From an uncultured Bacteroidales bacterium (GTDB lineage: Bacteria; Bacteroidota; Bacteroidia; Bacteroidales; FEN-979): DNA of 64,000 nt. Location of the stretch: NCBI GenBank assembly GCA_903885595.1, contig CAISJJ010000502.1, positions 1 through 64,000 on the forward strand, read 5' to 3'. A model generated the notes under the pieces. The model searched no databases. It worked only from the letters and a program-made list of their open reading frames with translations, and was not told the origin of the DNA. Positions 6,596 through 17,700 of the stretch are shown in pieces. Each line of letters starts with the position of its first letter. The stretch's first letter is position 1. The position numbers and the translations under genes are program-made.

Positions 6596-7786
6596 ATGCA
6601 AAAAGACCCATCAACAAAGATCTTTGATCTCCTTCAGTTTGGCGAATATGGGGATGTAAACCCTTCTGTTTGCGATTCAGCCACCTTTACCTTTATGCAG
6701 GCGAAAACAATGATGGACACCTTTCACGGTGAGGCAGAAGGGTGTTTTTTGTATTCACGGCACTGGAATCCAAGTAACAAGTACCTCGCCGATGCCTTGG
6801 CGGCCATGGAAGGTACCGAATCGGCCTGGGTTACCGCTTCCGGGATGGCTGCCATCACCTGTTCGATCCTGCAGATTTGCAACAGCGGCGACCACATCGT
6901 TTGCAGCCTCACTACCTATGGCGGAACCTTTGCCTTCCTTTTCAACTATGTGAAAAAATTCAACATCGATGTCACCTTTGTAGATATTACGAATCTCGAT
7001 CTTGTAAAACAGGCTATTCGTCCAAACACAAGAATGATCTATACCGAATCGATGACCAATCCTTTGCTGCAGATATCCGACATTCCTGCATTGGCAAAAA
7101 TATCTGATGATCACCATATCAAACTGGTGGTCGACAATACGTTTACCCCCATGATTGTTGCTCCATATCAGCTCGGAGCTCATATTGTTGTATACAGTAT
7201 GACCAAATTTATCAACGGTAAAAATGATTGTGTGGCAGGTGCCATCTGTGCTTCACATGAATTCATTAATGCGCTCAGTGATGTTAATGCCGGAACAGCG
7301 ATGTTACTGGGACCTGCCCTCGACCCCCTGAGGTCGTCAAGTATCCTGAAAAATATGCACACGCTGCACATTCGTATGAAGCAGCACAGTACAAATGCCA
7401 TGTACCTTGCCGTTAAATTCAAAGAGTATGGCATAAAGATCAACTATCCTGGCCTTCCTGAAAACAAGGGGCACAAAACGCTGAAGGGGATGATGAATCC
7501 TGAATTTGGTTTTGGTGGATTAATAGCCATTGATATGGTGACAGCTGAGCGGGCGGCGAAGCTGATGGAGATAATGGAAAAAAGTGGTGTTGGTTATCTT
7601 GCCGTAAGCCTTGGCTATTTCAAAACCCTCTTCAGCAATTCGGGGAAAAGTACGTCATCGGAGGTGCCGGAAGAGATTCAGCGGGAAATGGGTTTATCTG
7701 AAGGCCTGGTTCGCTTCTCCGTTGGTCTTGACAATGATATTGAGAATACCTGGCAGAAAATACAAAGCTGTTTGTCTCAGATGTGA
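6596..7786 (+). CDS. Cys/Met-metabolism PLP enzyme, methionine gamma-lyase-like
   Basis: 396 residues from the ATG at 6596. Trans-sulfuration family (cystathionine gamma-synthase/lyase, methionine gamma-lyase). Seen: YSRHWNPSNKYL near the substrate and PLP site, SGMAAI, VDNTFTPM with the PLP Asp, and the Schiff-base lysine in YSMTKFINGK. The stretch TYGGTFAFL resembles methionine gamma-lyase, but the cysteine typical of Pseudomonas MGL (YGCTFAF) is a glycine here, so the substrate may be cystathionine, cysteine, homocysteine or methionine. Sulfide or methanethiol production would fit the neighbouring cysteine desulfurase and Fe-S-type regulators. It is followed after 8 bases by an esterase gene. 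Confidence 0.85.
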   Translation: MQKDPSTKIFDLLQFGEYGDVNPSVCDSATFTFMQAKTMMDTFHGEAEGCFLYSRHWNPSNKYLADALAAMEGTESAWVTASGMAAITCSILQICNSGDHIVCSLTTYGGTFAFLFNYVKKFNIDVTFVDITNLDLVKQAIRPNTRMIYTESMTNPLLQISDIPALAKISDDHHIKLVVDNTFTPMIVAPYQLGAHIVVYSMTKFINGKNDCVAGAICASHEFINALSDVNAGTAMLLGPALDPLRSSSILKNMHTLHIRMKQHSTNAMYLAVKFKEYGIKINYPGLPENKGHKTLKGMMNPEFGFGGLIAIDMVTAERAAKLMEIMEKSGVGYLAVSLGYFKTLFSNSGKSTSSEVPEEIQREMGLSEGLVRFSVGLDNDIENTWQKIQSCLSQM

Positions 7787-7794
7787 TTTTTCGA

Positions 7795-8727
7795 ATGGCA
7801 CTTGACCCAAAAGTTATCGCATTGCTAACGGCTATTGAAGCTGCTGCAGACCCTGCTATCGACTCAATTCCCCTTGATGTTGCACGCGAGCAGGTTGAAA
7901 AAGGGTATGCCCGCATGAAAATTCCTAAAAAGCATGTTGGTTCGGTCCGAAACATTAAAATTCCTGGTTCTGCCGCTGAAATTCCGCTTAGGATATACAC
8001 ACCTGAAGGTTTAGGGCCCTATCCGGTCATTCTGTTTTTCCATGGTGGGGGTTGGGTGCTTTTCGACCTGGATGCATACGATCCAATCTGTTCTCACCTT
8101 TGTGCACTGTCAGGATGTGTGGTGGTTTCAGTAGATTACAGGCGGTCACCCGAATATAAATTCCCGGCCGCAACCGACGACTGCCTTGCAGCGACAAAAT
8201 GGGTTTCTGGAAAAATTGCAACATTGCATGGGGACCCGGGCCGGATATTTCTGGCAGGAGACAGCGCCGGCGGAAATCTTGCAGCAGTCACAGCCATGCG
8301 GATTTTCAACCAAGGTGGTCCCGCTATAAAAGGCCAGATACTAATCTACCCTGTGACCGATTATTATAAACCCGAAAAAAATTCCTTTTTTGAATTTGCC
8401 AATGGCTATAGTCTCACGAAGGATGCCTTGATCTGGTTCTGGGATAAGTACCTCAATTCTGAGGAGGATTCTGGAAATCCGTATGTCTCTCCTCTTAGAG
8501 CAACGAGTCTTTCAGGTCTCCCATCTTCCATTGTGATTGTTTCAGGCTACGATCCGCTTCGCGATGAGGCAATTGCCTATGCGAAGCGGCTGGAACAGGA
8601 GGGTGTCAATGTATGTCTGTCGGTGTATGAAGGGATGATCCATGGGTTCGTTAGTTACCTGGGCATCCTGAAACAGGCAAAATCAGCCATTGAAGAAATA
8701 TCAGGATGGGTAAAACAGCAGAAATAG
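7795..8727 (+). CDS. alpha/beta hydrolase, HSL-type esterase/lipase
   Basis: 310 residues from ATG 7795 (an in-frame GTG at 7783 overlaps the previous stop codon and is less likely). Hormone-sensitive-lipase family: oxyanion-hole HGGGW (83-87), nucleophile Ser157 in GDSAGG, acid in DPLRDE and catalytic His in IHGF near the C-terminus. No signal peptide, so probably a cytosolic carboxylesterase for small or medium acyl esters. It sits 8 bases after the PLP-lyase gene and is probably cotranscribed; the metabolic link is unclear. Confidence 0.9.
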   Translation: MALDPKVIALLTAIEAAADPAIDSIPLDVAREQVEKGYARMKIPKKHVGSVRNIKIPGSAAEIPLRIYTPEGLGPYPVILFFHGGGWVLFDLDAYDPICSHLCALSGCVVVSVDYRRSPEYKFPAATDDCLAATKWVSGKIATLHGDPGRIFLAGDSAGGNLAAVTAMRIFNQGGPAIKGQILIYPVTDYYKPEKNSFFEFANGYSLTKDALIWFWDKYLNSEEDSGNPYVSPLRATSLSGLPSSIVIVSGYDPLRDEAIAYAKRLEQEGVNVCLSVYEGMIHGFVSYLGILKQAKSAIEEISGWVKQQK

Positions 8728-8792
8728 TCTGTTCGCGTCCGGGGTGGAAATATGGAATGCTGATCAACCATTGATATCAAGATAATTAACTG

Positions 8793-10103
8793 ATGAAACA
8801 TCGGCCAACTTTCTCGAACATTACCATCGGCTTCATAATGCTGATAATGACTGTTGTTTCCTCCAATCTAAATTGGGGAAAGGATAGATGGAAGGACATT
8901 ATCGAATCAGATGCCAAAGGATATTATGCCTATTTGCCGGCAATATTTATTTATCATGATTTGAATTTTGATTTTTTTAATTTAATTGAAACAGAGAAGT
9001 ATTATGACAAGAACTTGTATTATGATTACAGGTCAAGTGCAAATGGAAAGATTATCAACAAGTATTATTGCGGAACTGCGCTGGCGGAACTGCCTTTTTT
9101 CCTGATCGCTCACACAATGAGTTACCTGTTGGATTTTAATGCCGATGGCTATTCAAAATTATATCACATCTTCATCAATATATCTGCGTTATTTTATCTT
9201 CTGATCGGACTGTTTTACATGAATTCGACTTTGAAAGGATATAATATCAAAGAATGGGAAAAATCACTGGTCCTTTTTGCCGCCGTGTTCGGAACCAACT
9301 TGTTCTATTATACCATCGGCGAACCTGGTATGTCGCACATCTATTCCTTTGCCTTCATTTCAATGTTTTATTTTTATTCAAGGCAATATTTTTCCACTTT
9401 TCGCAAAAAGTATCTGCTGGTACTGGGGCTCATCCTGGGAGTAATTATCCTTATCAGGCCAGTAAACGCCTTAATAATTGTCATATGGCCATTCGCAGCA
9501 GGCGATTTTCATATCCTGAAAAAAGGAGTTATCAGCGCTTTCAATAAACCTTTGAATCTGATATCCGGGTTTTTCTTATCCCTTGCCATTGTCTCGATTC
9601 AACTCATTATTTATAAAATTTCAACGGGAAGCTTTTTTGTTGACTCATATGGGAGTGAAGGATTTAATTTTCTTCATCCGCAGATAGTTGACATATTACT
9701 TAGTTATAAAAAGGGACTATTCCTTTACACCCCGTTGTTCCTGTTGAGTCTGACAGGTGGGTATTTTTTATGGAAATCCTCCCGGTATCAATTTTTTACC
9801 TGGTTTGGCGCATTCATCCTGATCACCTATGTATTTTCTTCATGGTGGATGTGGTATTACGGCGGAAGTTTCTCATCAAGGGTCTTTGTTGAATATATTC
9901 CCTTATTTATAATTTTACTGGCAATCGCATTACATTCAATTCGGCTTAAAAAGCTGAAAAGGATATTTGCAGGAATTATCTTACTGTTAATTGTTGTTTG
10001 TCAAATTCAAACATATCAATATCGTTACTACCAAATTCATTGGTCTGATATGACAAGGGAAAAATATTGGGAAGTGTTTTTGAGAATCGATAAATTATGG
10101 TAA
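8793..10103 (+). CDS. polytopic membrane protein, GT-C-like
   Basis: 436 residues with about ten hydrophobic segments spread along the length. The first extracytoplasmic loop contains an acidic pair (ESDAKGYYAYLP), as in GT-C glycosyltransferases that use lipid-linked sugar donors. Short aromatic-rich loops (YTIGEPGMSHIYSFAF; SSWWMWYYGGSFSSRVFVEY) resemble conserved loops of Bacteroidota GT-C proteins of unknown acceptor. I cannot assign a family with certainty. It is followed at once by a strong terminator and faces a second GT-C-like gene on the opposite strand. Confidence 0.6.
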   Translation: MKHRPTFSNITIGFIMLIMTVVSSNLNWGKDRWKDIIESDAKGYYAYLPAIFIYHDLNFDFFNLIETEKYYDKNLYYDYRSSANGKIINKYYCGTALAELPFFLIAHTMSYLLDFNADGYSKLYHIFINISALFYLLIGLFYMNSTLKGYNIKEWEKSLVLFAAVFGTNLFYYTIGEPGMSHIYSFAFISMFYFYSRQYFSTFRKKYLLVLGLILGVIILIRPVNALIIVIWPFAAGDFHILKKGVISAFNKPLNLISGFFLSLAIVSIQLIIYKISTGSFFVDSYGSEGFNFLHPQIVDILLSYKKGLFLYTPLFLLSLTGGYFLWKSSRYQFFTWFGAFILITYVFSSWWMWYYGGSFSSRVFVEYIPLFIILLAIALHSIRLKKLKRIFAGIILLLIVVCQIQTYQYRYYQIHWSDMTREKYWEVFLRIDKLW

Positions 10104-10139
10104 AAGAAGGTGTCCTGAATTACAGTTGACACCTTCTTT
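10103..10139 (+). terminator. intrinsic terminator between two convergent membrane-protein genes
   Basis: Perfect 12-bp stem AAAGAAGGTGTC (10103-10114) with GACACCTTCTTT (10128-10139) and a 13-base loop, starting at the stop codon of the upstream gene. The A/T-rich stem base lets it work in both directions, as expected between convergent genes. Confidence 0.85.
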
Positions 10140-10174
10140 GGTTATAAACCCAATTGAAAATAATCCTTGCAGGT

Positions 10175-11632
10175 TCACCAGACCCTGATCAGTAAGGTGT
10201 TAGTTCTTTCTGATGAAAAAATGATTTCATGGTTAATTTTCAAAGCCGCTGTGTCCTCTTTAAAGATATAGCGGTAATCGTCCCTTTCAGTGAAACCATT
10301 CCGGTCAACAGGTAATAGCCATTTTATTTTCCTGGTTTGAATATAATAATTGATTGTTGGTTCAAATATCCAATTGATCCCCAATTTAATGCTGGCCGGT
10401 TTTAATCCCGTATGTTGCTGGTAACTGACAAGTGCAGCAACAGCATTTTTAGTCTCCATGTCATACCCCCAGTCAGCACAGGAATATAGATTCCTGTTTG
10501 TATAAAAGTTGGAGACAGATAACAGGGCAATTATAACAACAAATCCCTGAATTAGAATCCGGTACCGGAATTTTAGCATGTATTGGAGTAGAAATCCAAA
10601 GTTTAAGATCAACAGTGGAAGAAGAAATAATGAGAAACGCCCAACCAGATAATCGGTTTTCAAAATGTAATGCTGTAACATTGTTTCTGTTGCAATGCTC
10701 AGAATAATTAAATTAACAATGATCAAAGCCCTGTTTTGACTGAAAAATTCCTTGTTTGCATTGTTTATGTTTATAAGGATGATGATGAATGAAAGTAAAA
10801 CAAGGGACAAAATGGAAATTTGAAGCAGTAAGATACTACCCGAGGTTAACTGCACATTCGTGAAAATATGATAAATGAGTGCTGTTACCGTATCTGTTAC
10901 GAATCCTTGCTTTCCGCCAAAATCAAAAGAGTTGAACTTAACCGCTTTTCTAACTGGCTCATAAAGAACAATCAATAGAAAAAAAAAGAGAATGATATTA
11001 ACTTTATTTGTCTTGAATATGCTGAATTTTTCTTTGTCGATAAATCGGGATTCGGTGAATTGCATAAGATTGAAAACCAACAAAGCTGAAATATAATAAC
11101 TCAGCATCGTGAAATTGCTTAATATGGCCAGGAGTGCAGCAATGTTAAACAGTACTAGGTGTTTGTTTTTATTGTTATCGAATGATGAGATCAGATGATA
11201 TATGCTCATGATCATAAAGCCGATTGACAAGCCATATCCTCTTGCCAAGCCGAAAAAGTCGGTTATGGCAATGTTCGTTGACATGAGCATAAAGATTGAT
11301 ATCGCAATAACGGGATTAGCTCCCCGAAATAATAACCATATATAAAATAAAAATACCACAAGCATCAGCAAATTTGGCATTCTTAAAGCAATTTCCGAAT
11401 TTCCAAAAAGTTTCTCCGAATACTTCATGAATAATGTATTCAAAACGTGATTGTTGGTAAAAGCTCCTTGATTGGAAATAATATCCATGAAACTTTGAGA
11501 TACATAATGGAGATATGTATAACTTTCGTCATGGGTAAAAGACGAAACAGTGGATTTGTATGCTATGTATGAAAAAACAGTGATCCCTGTAAGTATGATA
11601 ATTATCGAACCAATACAGGACCTGTTCTTCAT
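10175..11632 (-). CDS. polytopic membrane protein, GT-C/GT39-like
   Basis: 485 residues with about 11-12 hydrophobic segments and a short C-terminal extracytoplasmic domain of ~90 residues. The first loop has THDESYTY, the Asp-Glu motif expected for a GT-C glycosyltransferase using a polyprenyl-phosphate sugar; NHVLNTLFM follows, also typical of this group. Function is inferred as sugar transfer to an envelope lipid, protein or glycan; the acceptor is unknown. Convergent with the other GT-C-like gene. Local composition is A/T-rich with many Ile, Phe and Asn codons, as expected of a membrane protein. Confidence 0.6.
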   Translation of the reverse strand: MKNRSCIGSIIIILTGITVFSYIAYKSTVSSFTHDESYTYLHYVSQSFMDIISNQGAFTNNHVLNTLFMKYSEKLFGNSEIALRMPNLLMLVVFLFYIWLLFRGANPVIAISIFMLMSTNIAITDFFGLARGYGLSIGFMIMSIYHLISSFDNNKNKHLVLFNIAALLAILSNFTMLSYYISALLVFNLMQFTESRFIDKEKFSIFKTNKVNIILFFFLLIVLYEPVRKAVKFNSFDFGGKQGFVTDTVTALIYHIFTNVQLTSGSILLLQISILSLVLLSFIIILININNANKEFFSQNRALIIVNLIILSIATETMLQHYILKTDYLVGRFSLFLLPLLILNFGFLLQYMLKFRYRILIQGFVVIIALLSVSNFYTNRNLYSCADWGYDMETKNAVAALVSYQQHTGLKPASIKLGINWIFEPTINYYIQTRKIKWLLPVDRNGFTERDDYRYIFKEDTAALKINHEIIFSSERTNTLLIRVW

Positions 11633-11746
11633 TTTGGATAAAATAACGAAAAACCAAAAAGTAAAATTTCAGCCATCAGCAATCTGTTATCGAGTGCTAT
11701 TATTTATTCAGATGTTCCCGATTGCCTGGCAATGCTGCGTATAACC

Positions 11747-14605
11747 TCAGGCGGTACAAGTCAGGTTCCGGTCCCCGAAAGCATCATCAATGCGTGTCAC
11801 TGTCGGCCAGTATTTGTCTTCCTTCAATGATTCAACCGGGAAAGCGGCTTTCTGGCGGGAGTAGGGGAAATTCCAATCATCGGCTGTGACCATCTGCGCA
11901 GTATGAGGCGCTTTCATGATCACATTGAGTGCTTTATCAGCCGTACCGGATGAAATTTCATCAATTTCTCCCTTGATCATAACCATGGCTTCGATAAAAC
12001 GGTTAAGTTCTGAATAGGGTTCGCTCTCCGTGGGTTCAACCATCAGGGTGCCATGAACTGGAAAAGCTACAGTAGGAGCGTGGAATCCGTAGTCCATCAA
12101 ACGTTTGGCAATGTCGATGGCGCCAATGCCGGTGAGACGGCTTATTCCATTGCAATCAACAATCATCTCGTGAGCACAGCGGCCATTCTTTCCGGAATAA
12201 AGAATTGGGTAATGTGGCTCAAGGCATGATTTAAGGTAATTTGCATTCAGAATGGCCATTTTTGTGGCTTCGGTCAGTCCGCCACCGCCCATGAGCTTGA
12301 TGTAGGCATATGAAATTGTCAGGATCAAAGCGCTGCCATAAGGAGCAGAAGCAACTGCGGTTATGCCATTCTGTCCTCCGGTTTCAACGAAAACGTGCCT
12401 GGGGAGAAATTGCGTGAGGTGTTTTGCAACTGCAATAGGACCTTCGCCTGGTCCGCCGCCACCGTGCGGGATGGCAAAGGTCTTGTGGAGATTCAGGTGA
12501 CATACATCAGCACCGATCAACCCGGGATTGGTCAGGCCAACCTGAGCGTTCATATTGGCGCCATCCATGTAAACCTGTCCGCCGTTTTCATGAATGATGG
12601 ATATGATATCCAGGATCTCTTCCTCGAACACACCATGGGTCGAAGGATAGGTAACCATCAGAGCCGACAATGTATCCTTGTATTGCAATGCTTTTTCGCG
12701 AAGATCTGTGACATCGATGTTCCCCTTCTCATCGCATTTTACAACAACTACCTTCATACCCGCCATGGCGGCGCTGGCAGGATTGGTGCCATGCGCCGAA
12801 GATGGAATGATGCATACATCCCGGTGTTCCTGCCCGTTGGCGATATGATACTGACGGATCACCATCAAACCTGCATATTCACCTGCAGCTCCTGAGTTGG
12901 GCATGAATGATACCGAATCAAATCCGGTTATGATCGCAAGGTCTTTGGCAAGCTCTTCAATAAGAAACTGGTATCCTTCAGCCTGGTCTTTGGGAACAAA
13001 CGGGTGAATCCCTCCAAATTCCGGGTAGCTGAGAGCGAATAATTCCGAGGCCGCATTTAGTTTCATGGTGCATGAGCCGAGGGGAATCATTGAACGATTG
13101 AGCGCCAGATCTTTGATTTCCAGTCTTTTGATATAACGCATCAGCTCCGTTTCGGAATGATAGCTGTTAAACACTTTATGGGTCAGGAAATCAGAAGTGC
13201 GTGTCAAGTGTTGTGGAATCGTAGTGATCAGTTCACACTCGGCAGGGTTGCACACAAATTCTGCGTAGGTTTTTCCATTGGCTTTGGCAAAGATCCCAAC
13301 CAGTGTATTGATGTCTGAAAGCGCCGTTGTTTCATCAATGCTAATGCCAATCCGATTTGTATCGATGAACCTGAGGTTCATGGAATGTGCAAGGGCATCA
13401 GTACGAATTGCTTCTGCTGAGACGCCATCCGGTAATTCAATCACAACGGTGTCAAAGAAATAGTCGTTAATCTGTTTAAAGCCATATTTCTTAACTTCCT
13501 GCGATAAAACTCCGGTAAGTATGTTGATGTGACGGGCAATCTGGCGCAGTCCTTTGGGCCCATGATACACGGCGTACATGCCGGCCATCACGGCAAGCAA
13601 TACCTGGGATGTACAGATGTTTGAAGTCGCTTTCTCTCGTTTGATATGCTGTTCGCGGGTTTGAAGCGCCATACGCAGTGCACGGTTTCCATTGGCGTCT
13701 ACTGAAACGCCGATGATACGGCCGGGCATCTGACGTTTATACTCATCACGGGTGGCAAAATAAGCTGCATGAGGACCACCGTATCCCATTGGAATACCAA
13801 AACGCTGGGTTGATCCGAAAACGATATCGGCACCCCATTCACCCGGAGGGGTCAGAAGGGTGAGGCTTAACAGGTCGGCGGCCACAGCTACCATAGCGCC
13901 TGCCTGGTGTGCTTTTTCAACAAATGAAGAAAAATCGCATACGATGCCGCGCTGGTTTGGATATTGAATAACGCAGCCGAATACCATATCATTGAAAGTG
14001 AATTCATGCTGTTTCCCGATAATAAGTTCAATCCCCAGGGGAACTGCACGGGTGCGAATCACATCGATCGATTGCGGAAAGAGGTTTTTGGAAACAAAGA
14101 ACTTGTTGGCCCCCCGTTTCACAGCATCCCGTGAACGGCTGTTGAAAAGCATGATCATTGCCTCAGAAGCTGCGGTTCCTTCGTCAAGTAGCGATGCGTT
14201 AGCAATTGGCATCGCCGTGAGGTCGCATACCATGGTTTGAAAATTCAACAATGCTTCAAGCCTTCCCTGCGAAATTTCTGCCTGGTAAGGTGTATAGGCG
14301 GTGTACCAGCCCGGGTTTTCAAGAATATTCCTCAGGATAACTGCAGGAACTATGGTATCGTAATAACCTAATCCGATAAAACTTTTAAATAATTTGTTTT
14401 TATTCCCGATTGATTTTATATGGTTCAGGTATTGATATTCATTCATCCCATTGGGCAGATTCAGTGATTCTTTCATCCGGATTGAAGATGGAACTGTTTG
14501 ATCAATAAGCTGATCGATGGAATTGACGCCGATTTTTTCACACATGTTTTTAATCTCATCTCCGAATGGACCGTTGTGCCTTCTGGCAAAGTTGTTTTGG
14601 ATCAT
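11747..14605 (-). CDS. gcvP: glycine dehydrogenase (decarboxylating), P-protein
   Basis: Single-chain P-protein, 952 residues, close to E. coli GcvP (957). PLP-dependent decarboxylation of glycine with transfer of the aminomethyl group to the H-protein lipoate. Seen: N-terminal [18 protein letters not shown], the second half with [11 protein letters not shown], the PLP lysine in [17 protein letters not shown] (about residue 700) and a C-terminal MVEPTESE. The N- and C-terminal halves that are separate genes in some phyla are fused here. gcvT and gcvH are not in the window; lpdA at the window start could provide the L-protein. A candidate promoter lies at 14640-14674. Confidence 0.98.
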   Translation of the reverse strand: MIQNNFARRHNGPFGDEIKNMCEKIGVNSIDQLIDQTVPSSIRMKESLNLPNGMNEYQYLNHIKSIGNKNKLFKSFIGLGYYDTIVPAVILRNILENPGWYTAYTPYQAEISQGRLEALLNFQTMVCDLTAMPIANASLLDEGTAASEAMIMLFNSRSRDAVKRGANKFFVSKNLFPQSIDVIRTRAVPLGIELIIGKQHEFTFNDMVFGCVIQYPNQRGIVCDFSSFVEKAHQAGAMVAVAADLLSLTLLTPPGEWGADIVFGSTQRFGIPMGYGGPHAAYFATRDEYKRQMPGRIIGVSVDANGNRALRMALQTREQHIKREKATSNICTSQVLLAVMAGMYAVYHGPKGLRQIARHINILTGVLSQEVKKYGFKQINDYFFDTVVIELPDGVSAEAIRTDALAHSMNLRFIDTNRIGISIDETTALSDINTLVGIFAKANGKTYAEFVCNPAECELITTIPQHLTRTSDFLTHKVFNSYHSETELMRYIKRLEIKDLALNRSMIPLGSCTMKLNAASELFALSYPEFGGIHPFVPKDQAEGYQFLIEELAKDLAIITGFDSVSFMPNSGAAGEYAGLMVIRQYHIANGQEHRDVCIIPSSAHGTNPASAAMAGMKVVVVKCDEKGNIDVTDLREKALQYKDTLSALMVTYPSTHGVFEEEILDIISIIHENGGQVYMDGANMNAQVGLTNPGLIGADVCHLNLHKTFAIPHGGGGPGEGPIAVAKHLTQFLPRHVFVETGGQNGITAVASAPYGSALILTISYAYIKLMGGGGLTEATKMAILNANYLKSCLEPHYPILYSGKNGRCAHEMIVDCNGISRLTGIGAIDIAKRLMDYGFHAPTVAFPVHGTLMVEPTESEPYSELNRFIEAMVMIKGEIDEISSGTADKALNVIMKAPHTAQMVTADDWNFPYSRQKAAFPVESLKEDKYWPTVTRIDDAFGDRNLTCTA

Positions 14606-14639
14606 ATAATAAGTTTTTTGAGGATTATCGATTGAATCG

Positions 14640-14674
14640 CAAAAGTATCAAAAGTTTGTGAAAAAATAAACAAA
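14640..14674 (-). promoter_or_regulatory. candidate gcvP promoter
   Basis: On the minus strand TACTTTTG (14647-14640) matches the -7 consensus; TTTG (14674-14671) lies 23 bases upstream. The leader would be about 30 bases. No glycine riboswitch-like sequence was noticed upstream. Confidence 0.45.
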
Positions 14675-14691
14675 TAAGAGATAAGAAGCAT

Positions 14692-14718
14692 CCTGTCAGG
14701 GTACACCACCCTGACAGG
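14692..14718. repeat. inverted repeat, 11-bp arms (CCTGTCAGGGT / ACCCTGACAGG)
   Basis: Arms at 14692-14702 and 14708-14718 with a 5-base loop are perfect complements. The right arm is also part of a 15-base near-palindrome, CACCCTGACAGGGTG (14707-14721), so two hairpins compete. It lies between the gcvP promoter and the terminator of the PKD-protein gene and has no U-tract, so it is a repeat or a protein or RNA structure site rather than a terminator. Confidence 0.7.
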
Positions 14719-14743
14719 GTGGCAGGAGCGGACATGAAAACAA

Positions 14744-14775
14744 AAAAGCCGCCCTGAATATTCAAGACGGCTTTT
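14744..14775 (-). terminator. terminator of the PKD/T9SS protein gene
   Basis: Stem AAAAGCCG (14744-14751) with CGGCTTTT (14768-14775), with additional pairing of TGAATATTCA inside the loop. On the minus strand it ends in a U-tract about 20 bases after the stop codon at 14795. Confidence 0.85.
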
Positions 14776-14794
14776 ACGTAAGAGTAATGGAATT

Positions 14795-17700
14795 CTAATT
14801 GGTTTTTACTAGTTTAGTACTGATGTTCAGGCCATCTCCTGAATGAATTCTCAGTAAATAGATACCGACTGGAAGGGCGGCGGTCGACATTTCGATTGTA
14901 TTACTGCCACGATTGACCATATCTTCACGCATTATCCTTAGATGACCGGTCATATCAAAGATTTCAACCTGAATTTGTGCCGGTTCCTTCATTTCCAGGC
15001 TAATCGATACCTTCTCATTCATTGGATTTGGATAGGCTTTCCAGGACTGAACGATTGATCTCTCCCCATTAACTCCCATAATGCTGTTCCCGATAAAGGT
15101 CATGTTGATTATAACATGTGGATTCTCCTGCGTTATATTAACCATAACATAGTCGCTCGTGATCCCTGGCATCTCGGCATGCAGATAATAGGTTCCATAT
15201 GCCAGGGTTGAAAAATCGAAGGTGCCGCTTGATGTAACAGGTGTGAACCCGATTGCCTGGCTCTCGGCGTTCATCAATATCATATTAATCATATCGATCA
15301 ATGTCGCTGGCATGTCACCCGTGTTTATCTGACCCGATGCGGAACCCGGTCCGGGCGACATCTGGTTCGAGGGAACAAGGTTGATGTTGTAAGGATTGTT
15401 CGCAGTTCCCAGCGTAATGAGGGTGGCCTGCTCCCAGTTGATTGAATTGCCATAATAGGTTGGCAGATAACCATTAGAGTCAAACGGAGTGGCAAGAATG
15501 TAATAACTGCCATCGGGAACCATCGTGAAATAATAGACGCCGTTTGAATCAACCGGACATACTGCAAAATATGGCTCCGGGTTGCCGGTTGTGTCCACAG
15601 CGAAAATCATGGCCATCCCCATGGGAACCGGGAAATTACCTGCAAATACCTGCCCGTAAATCACATGGAAATAGGAACTGTCATATAGCGCCACGTCCTG
15701 GCAGAAAGTACTGGTACAGTTATTATCCGTTATTTGCAGGCAAACGTTGTATGTGCCGGGTGCGGCATAGGTGTGAACCGGGTTCTGAACAGTATCGGCA
15801 GTTCCGTCGCCGAAATTCCATAACCAGGATGTCGGAAGGCTGAGTGAAAGATCTGTAAAGATAACAGTACGATTCCCGGGTGGCGGATCGATCGTATAGG
15901 TGAAATAGGCATGACAACCTGGGCCGGTTCCGACAAAAACTGAATCAGTGGTGTAATCAAAGCACGCACTGTCAGCACCCTGGATGGTAAGAGTTGCCAG
16001 GTATACGCCCGTAGCCTGATAAGTGTGTACGGGATTCTGCAGATTGGAAGTTGTCCCGTCGCCGAATTGCCAGAACCAGGAGGAAATGGAACCTGTCCCT
16101 GCTGTTGATTGGTCAAGGAACTGTATGACAAATTCCGAATTTAGCGAATCACTGTAGTAGGTGAATTCAGCATGACAGGCCGGTGATGTTCCGATGGCCA
16201 GGGTTTTACAGGTTACGTCGTAGCAGCTGCTGTCGGCCCCGTGTATCGTGAGACAGGCATCATAGGTGCCGTTTGCCGAATAGGTGTGGATTGGATTTTG
16301 TTCGGTTGATGTTGATCCATCCCCGAAATCCCACAGTCTTGAAATGATATTCCCGGTAGACTGATCAATGAAATGAAAAGTGTAGGTTGGGTTCAGACTG
16401 TCGGAATCGATCCTGAATGCAGCATGGCAACCTGCCCCGCCTGTTGAATCCCAGACATTTACTACTGCGGAGGTAAAATCAAAACAGGAAGAGAGACTGT
16501 CCCCGATGGTTAATCCGACAATATACAGTCCGCCGGATGGAAAGATATGGACAGGACTTGTTTCTGTTGAGAAAGTGCCATCTCCGAAATTCCATGAATA
16601 GATCCCATTGCCACCGGTGGATGTATTGGTGAAATATACCATTCGGGCAGCAGGCTGAAAATAGGAGAACTCTGCGTTGCATGTGGGTGTGTTCCCTACA
16701 ACGATCGTATCGCAGTAAATATCGGAACAAATGCTGTCGGCACCCTGGATGCTCAGGCAAACCGCATAAAGTCCTGGTTCAACATATCCATGGGTGGGAT
16801 TTTGCAGTTCAGAGGACATCCCGTCACCGAAATTCCAGCTCCAGTTGGTGATGTTCCCCGACGACTGATCTATGAATTGATAGTAATAACTGGAATTCGA
16901 ATCCGGATAGGCTGTGAATGCAGCCTCGCATGGTTCGGCAATCGAATCTCCCACCTGGATTAGTTCATAGGTGTAGGCAAAACACCCTGAAGCGCTGTCC
17001 CCGATGCTCAATCCAACGAAATATTGACCGGTCTGCTGGTATGTGTGGATTGGATTTTCCTCTGTAGAAGAAGCTCCGTCACCGAAATTCCATAAATTGA
17101 CTCCATTACCACCCACTGAGGCGTTATTGAAATGTATCGTCAGGGGATCTGTCTGAAAATGATAATAGGAGAACGCTGCATTACAGGGAGCCGGGCTGCC
17201 GACGATTATCGTATCGCAGGTGAAATCGAAACAGGAACTGTCGTTGCCGTGGATGCTCAGGCAAGCTGAATAAATCCCGGGTTCAGTATAAACATGGGAT
17301 GGGTTTTGCAGATCAGAGGTAATTCCGTCTCCAAAGTTCCAATACCAGTTGGTGATGTTTCCTGCTGACAGATCGATGAACTGATAAGCGTAAAGGGCAT
17401 TCGAATCGGGATAGACCGCGAATGAAGCGTTACACGGTCCGCCAAGCGAATCCCACACATGGATGCTTTTGATAATGCTGTCGTAGCAGGGCACATTCGG
17501 GGTACCGATGATCAGGAGTACATTATAATCACCGGATTGCGAATAGGTGTGTATAGGATTGAGTTGGGTGGAGGTGACTCCATCGCCGAATGACCAGTAC
17601 CGTGCGTCACCGCCACCTGCTGAGGCATCCATGAATTGGACCGTTAGTCCTTGCATGTGATAACTGGTAAAGTCGGCCTGGCATGGACTGTTTGCATTGC

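Noticed and set aside
15325-17496. Several minus- and plus-strand frames of 60-133 codons in the PKD region
   Set aside because: They are alternative frames of the repeated PKD-coding DNA and resemble one another only because the units repeat.
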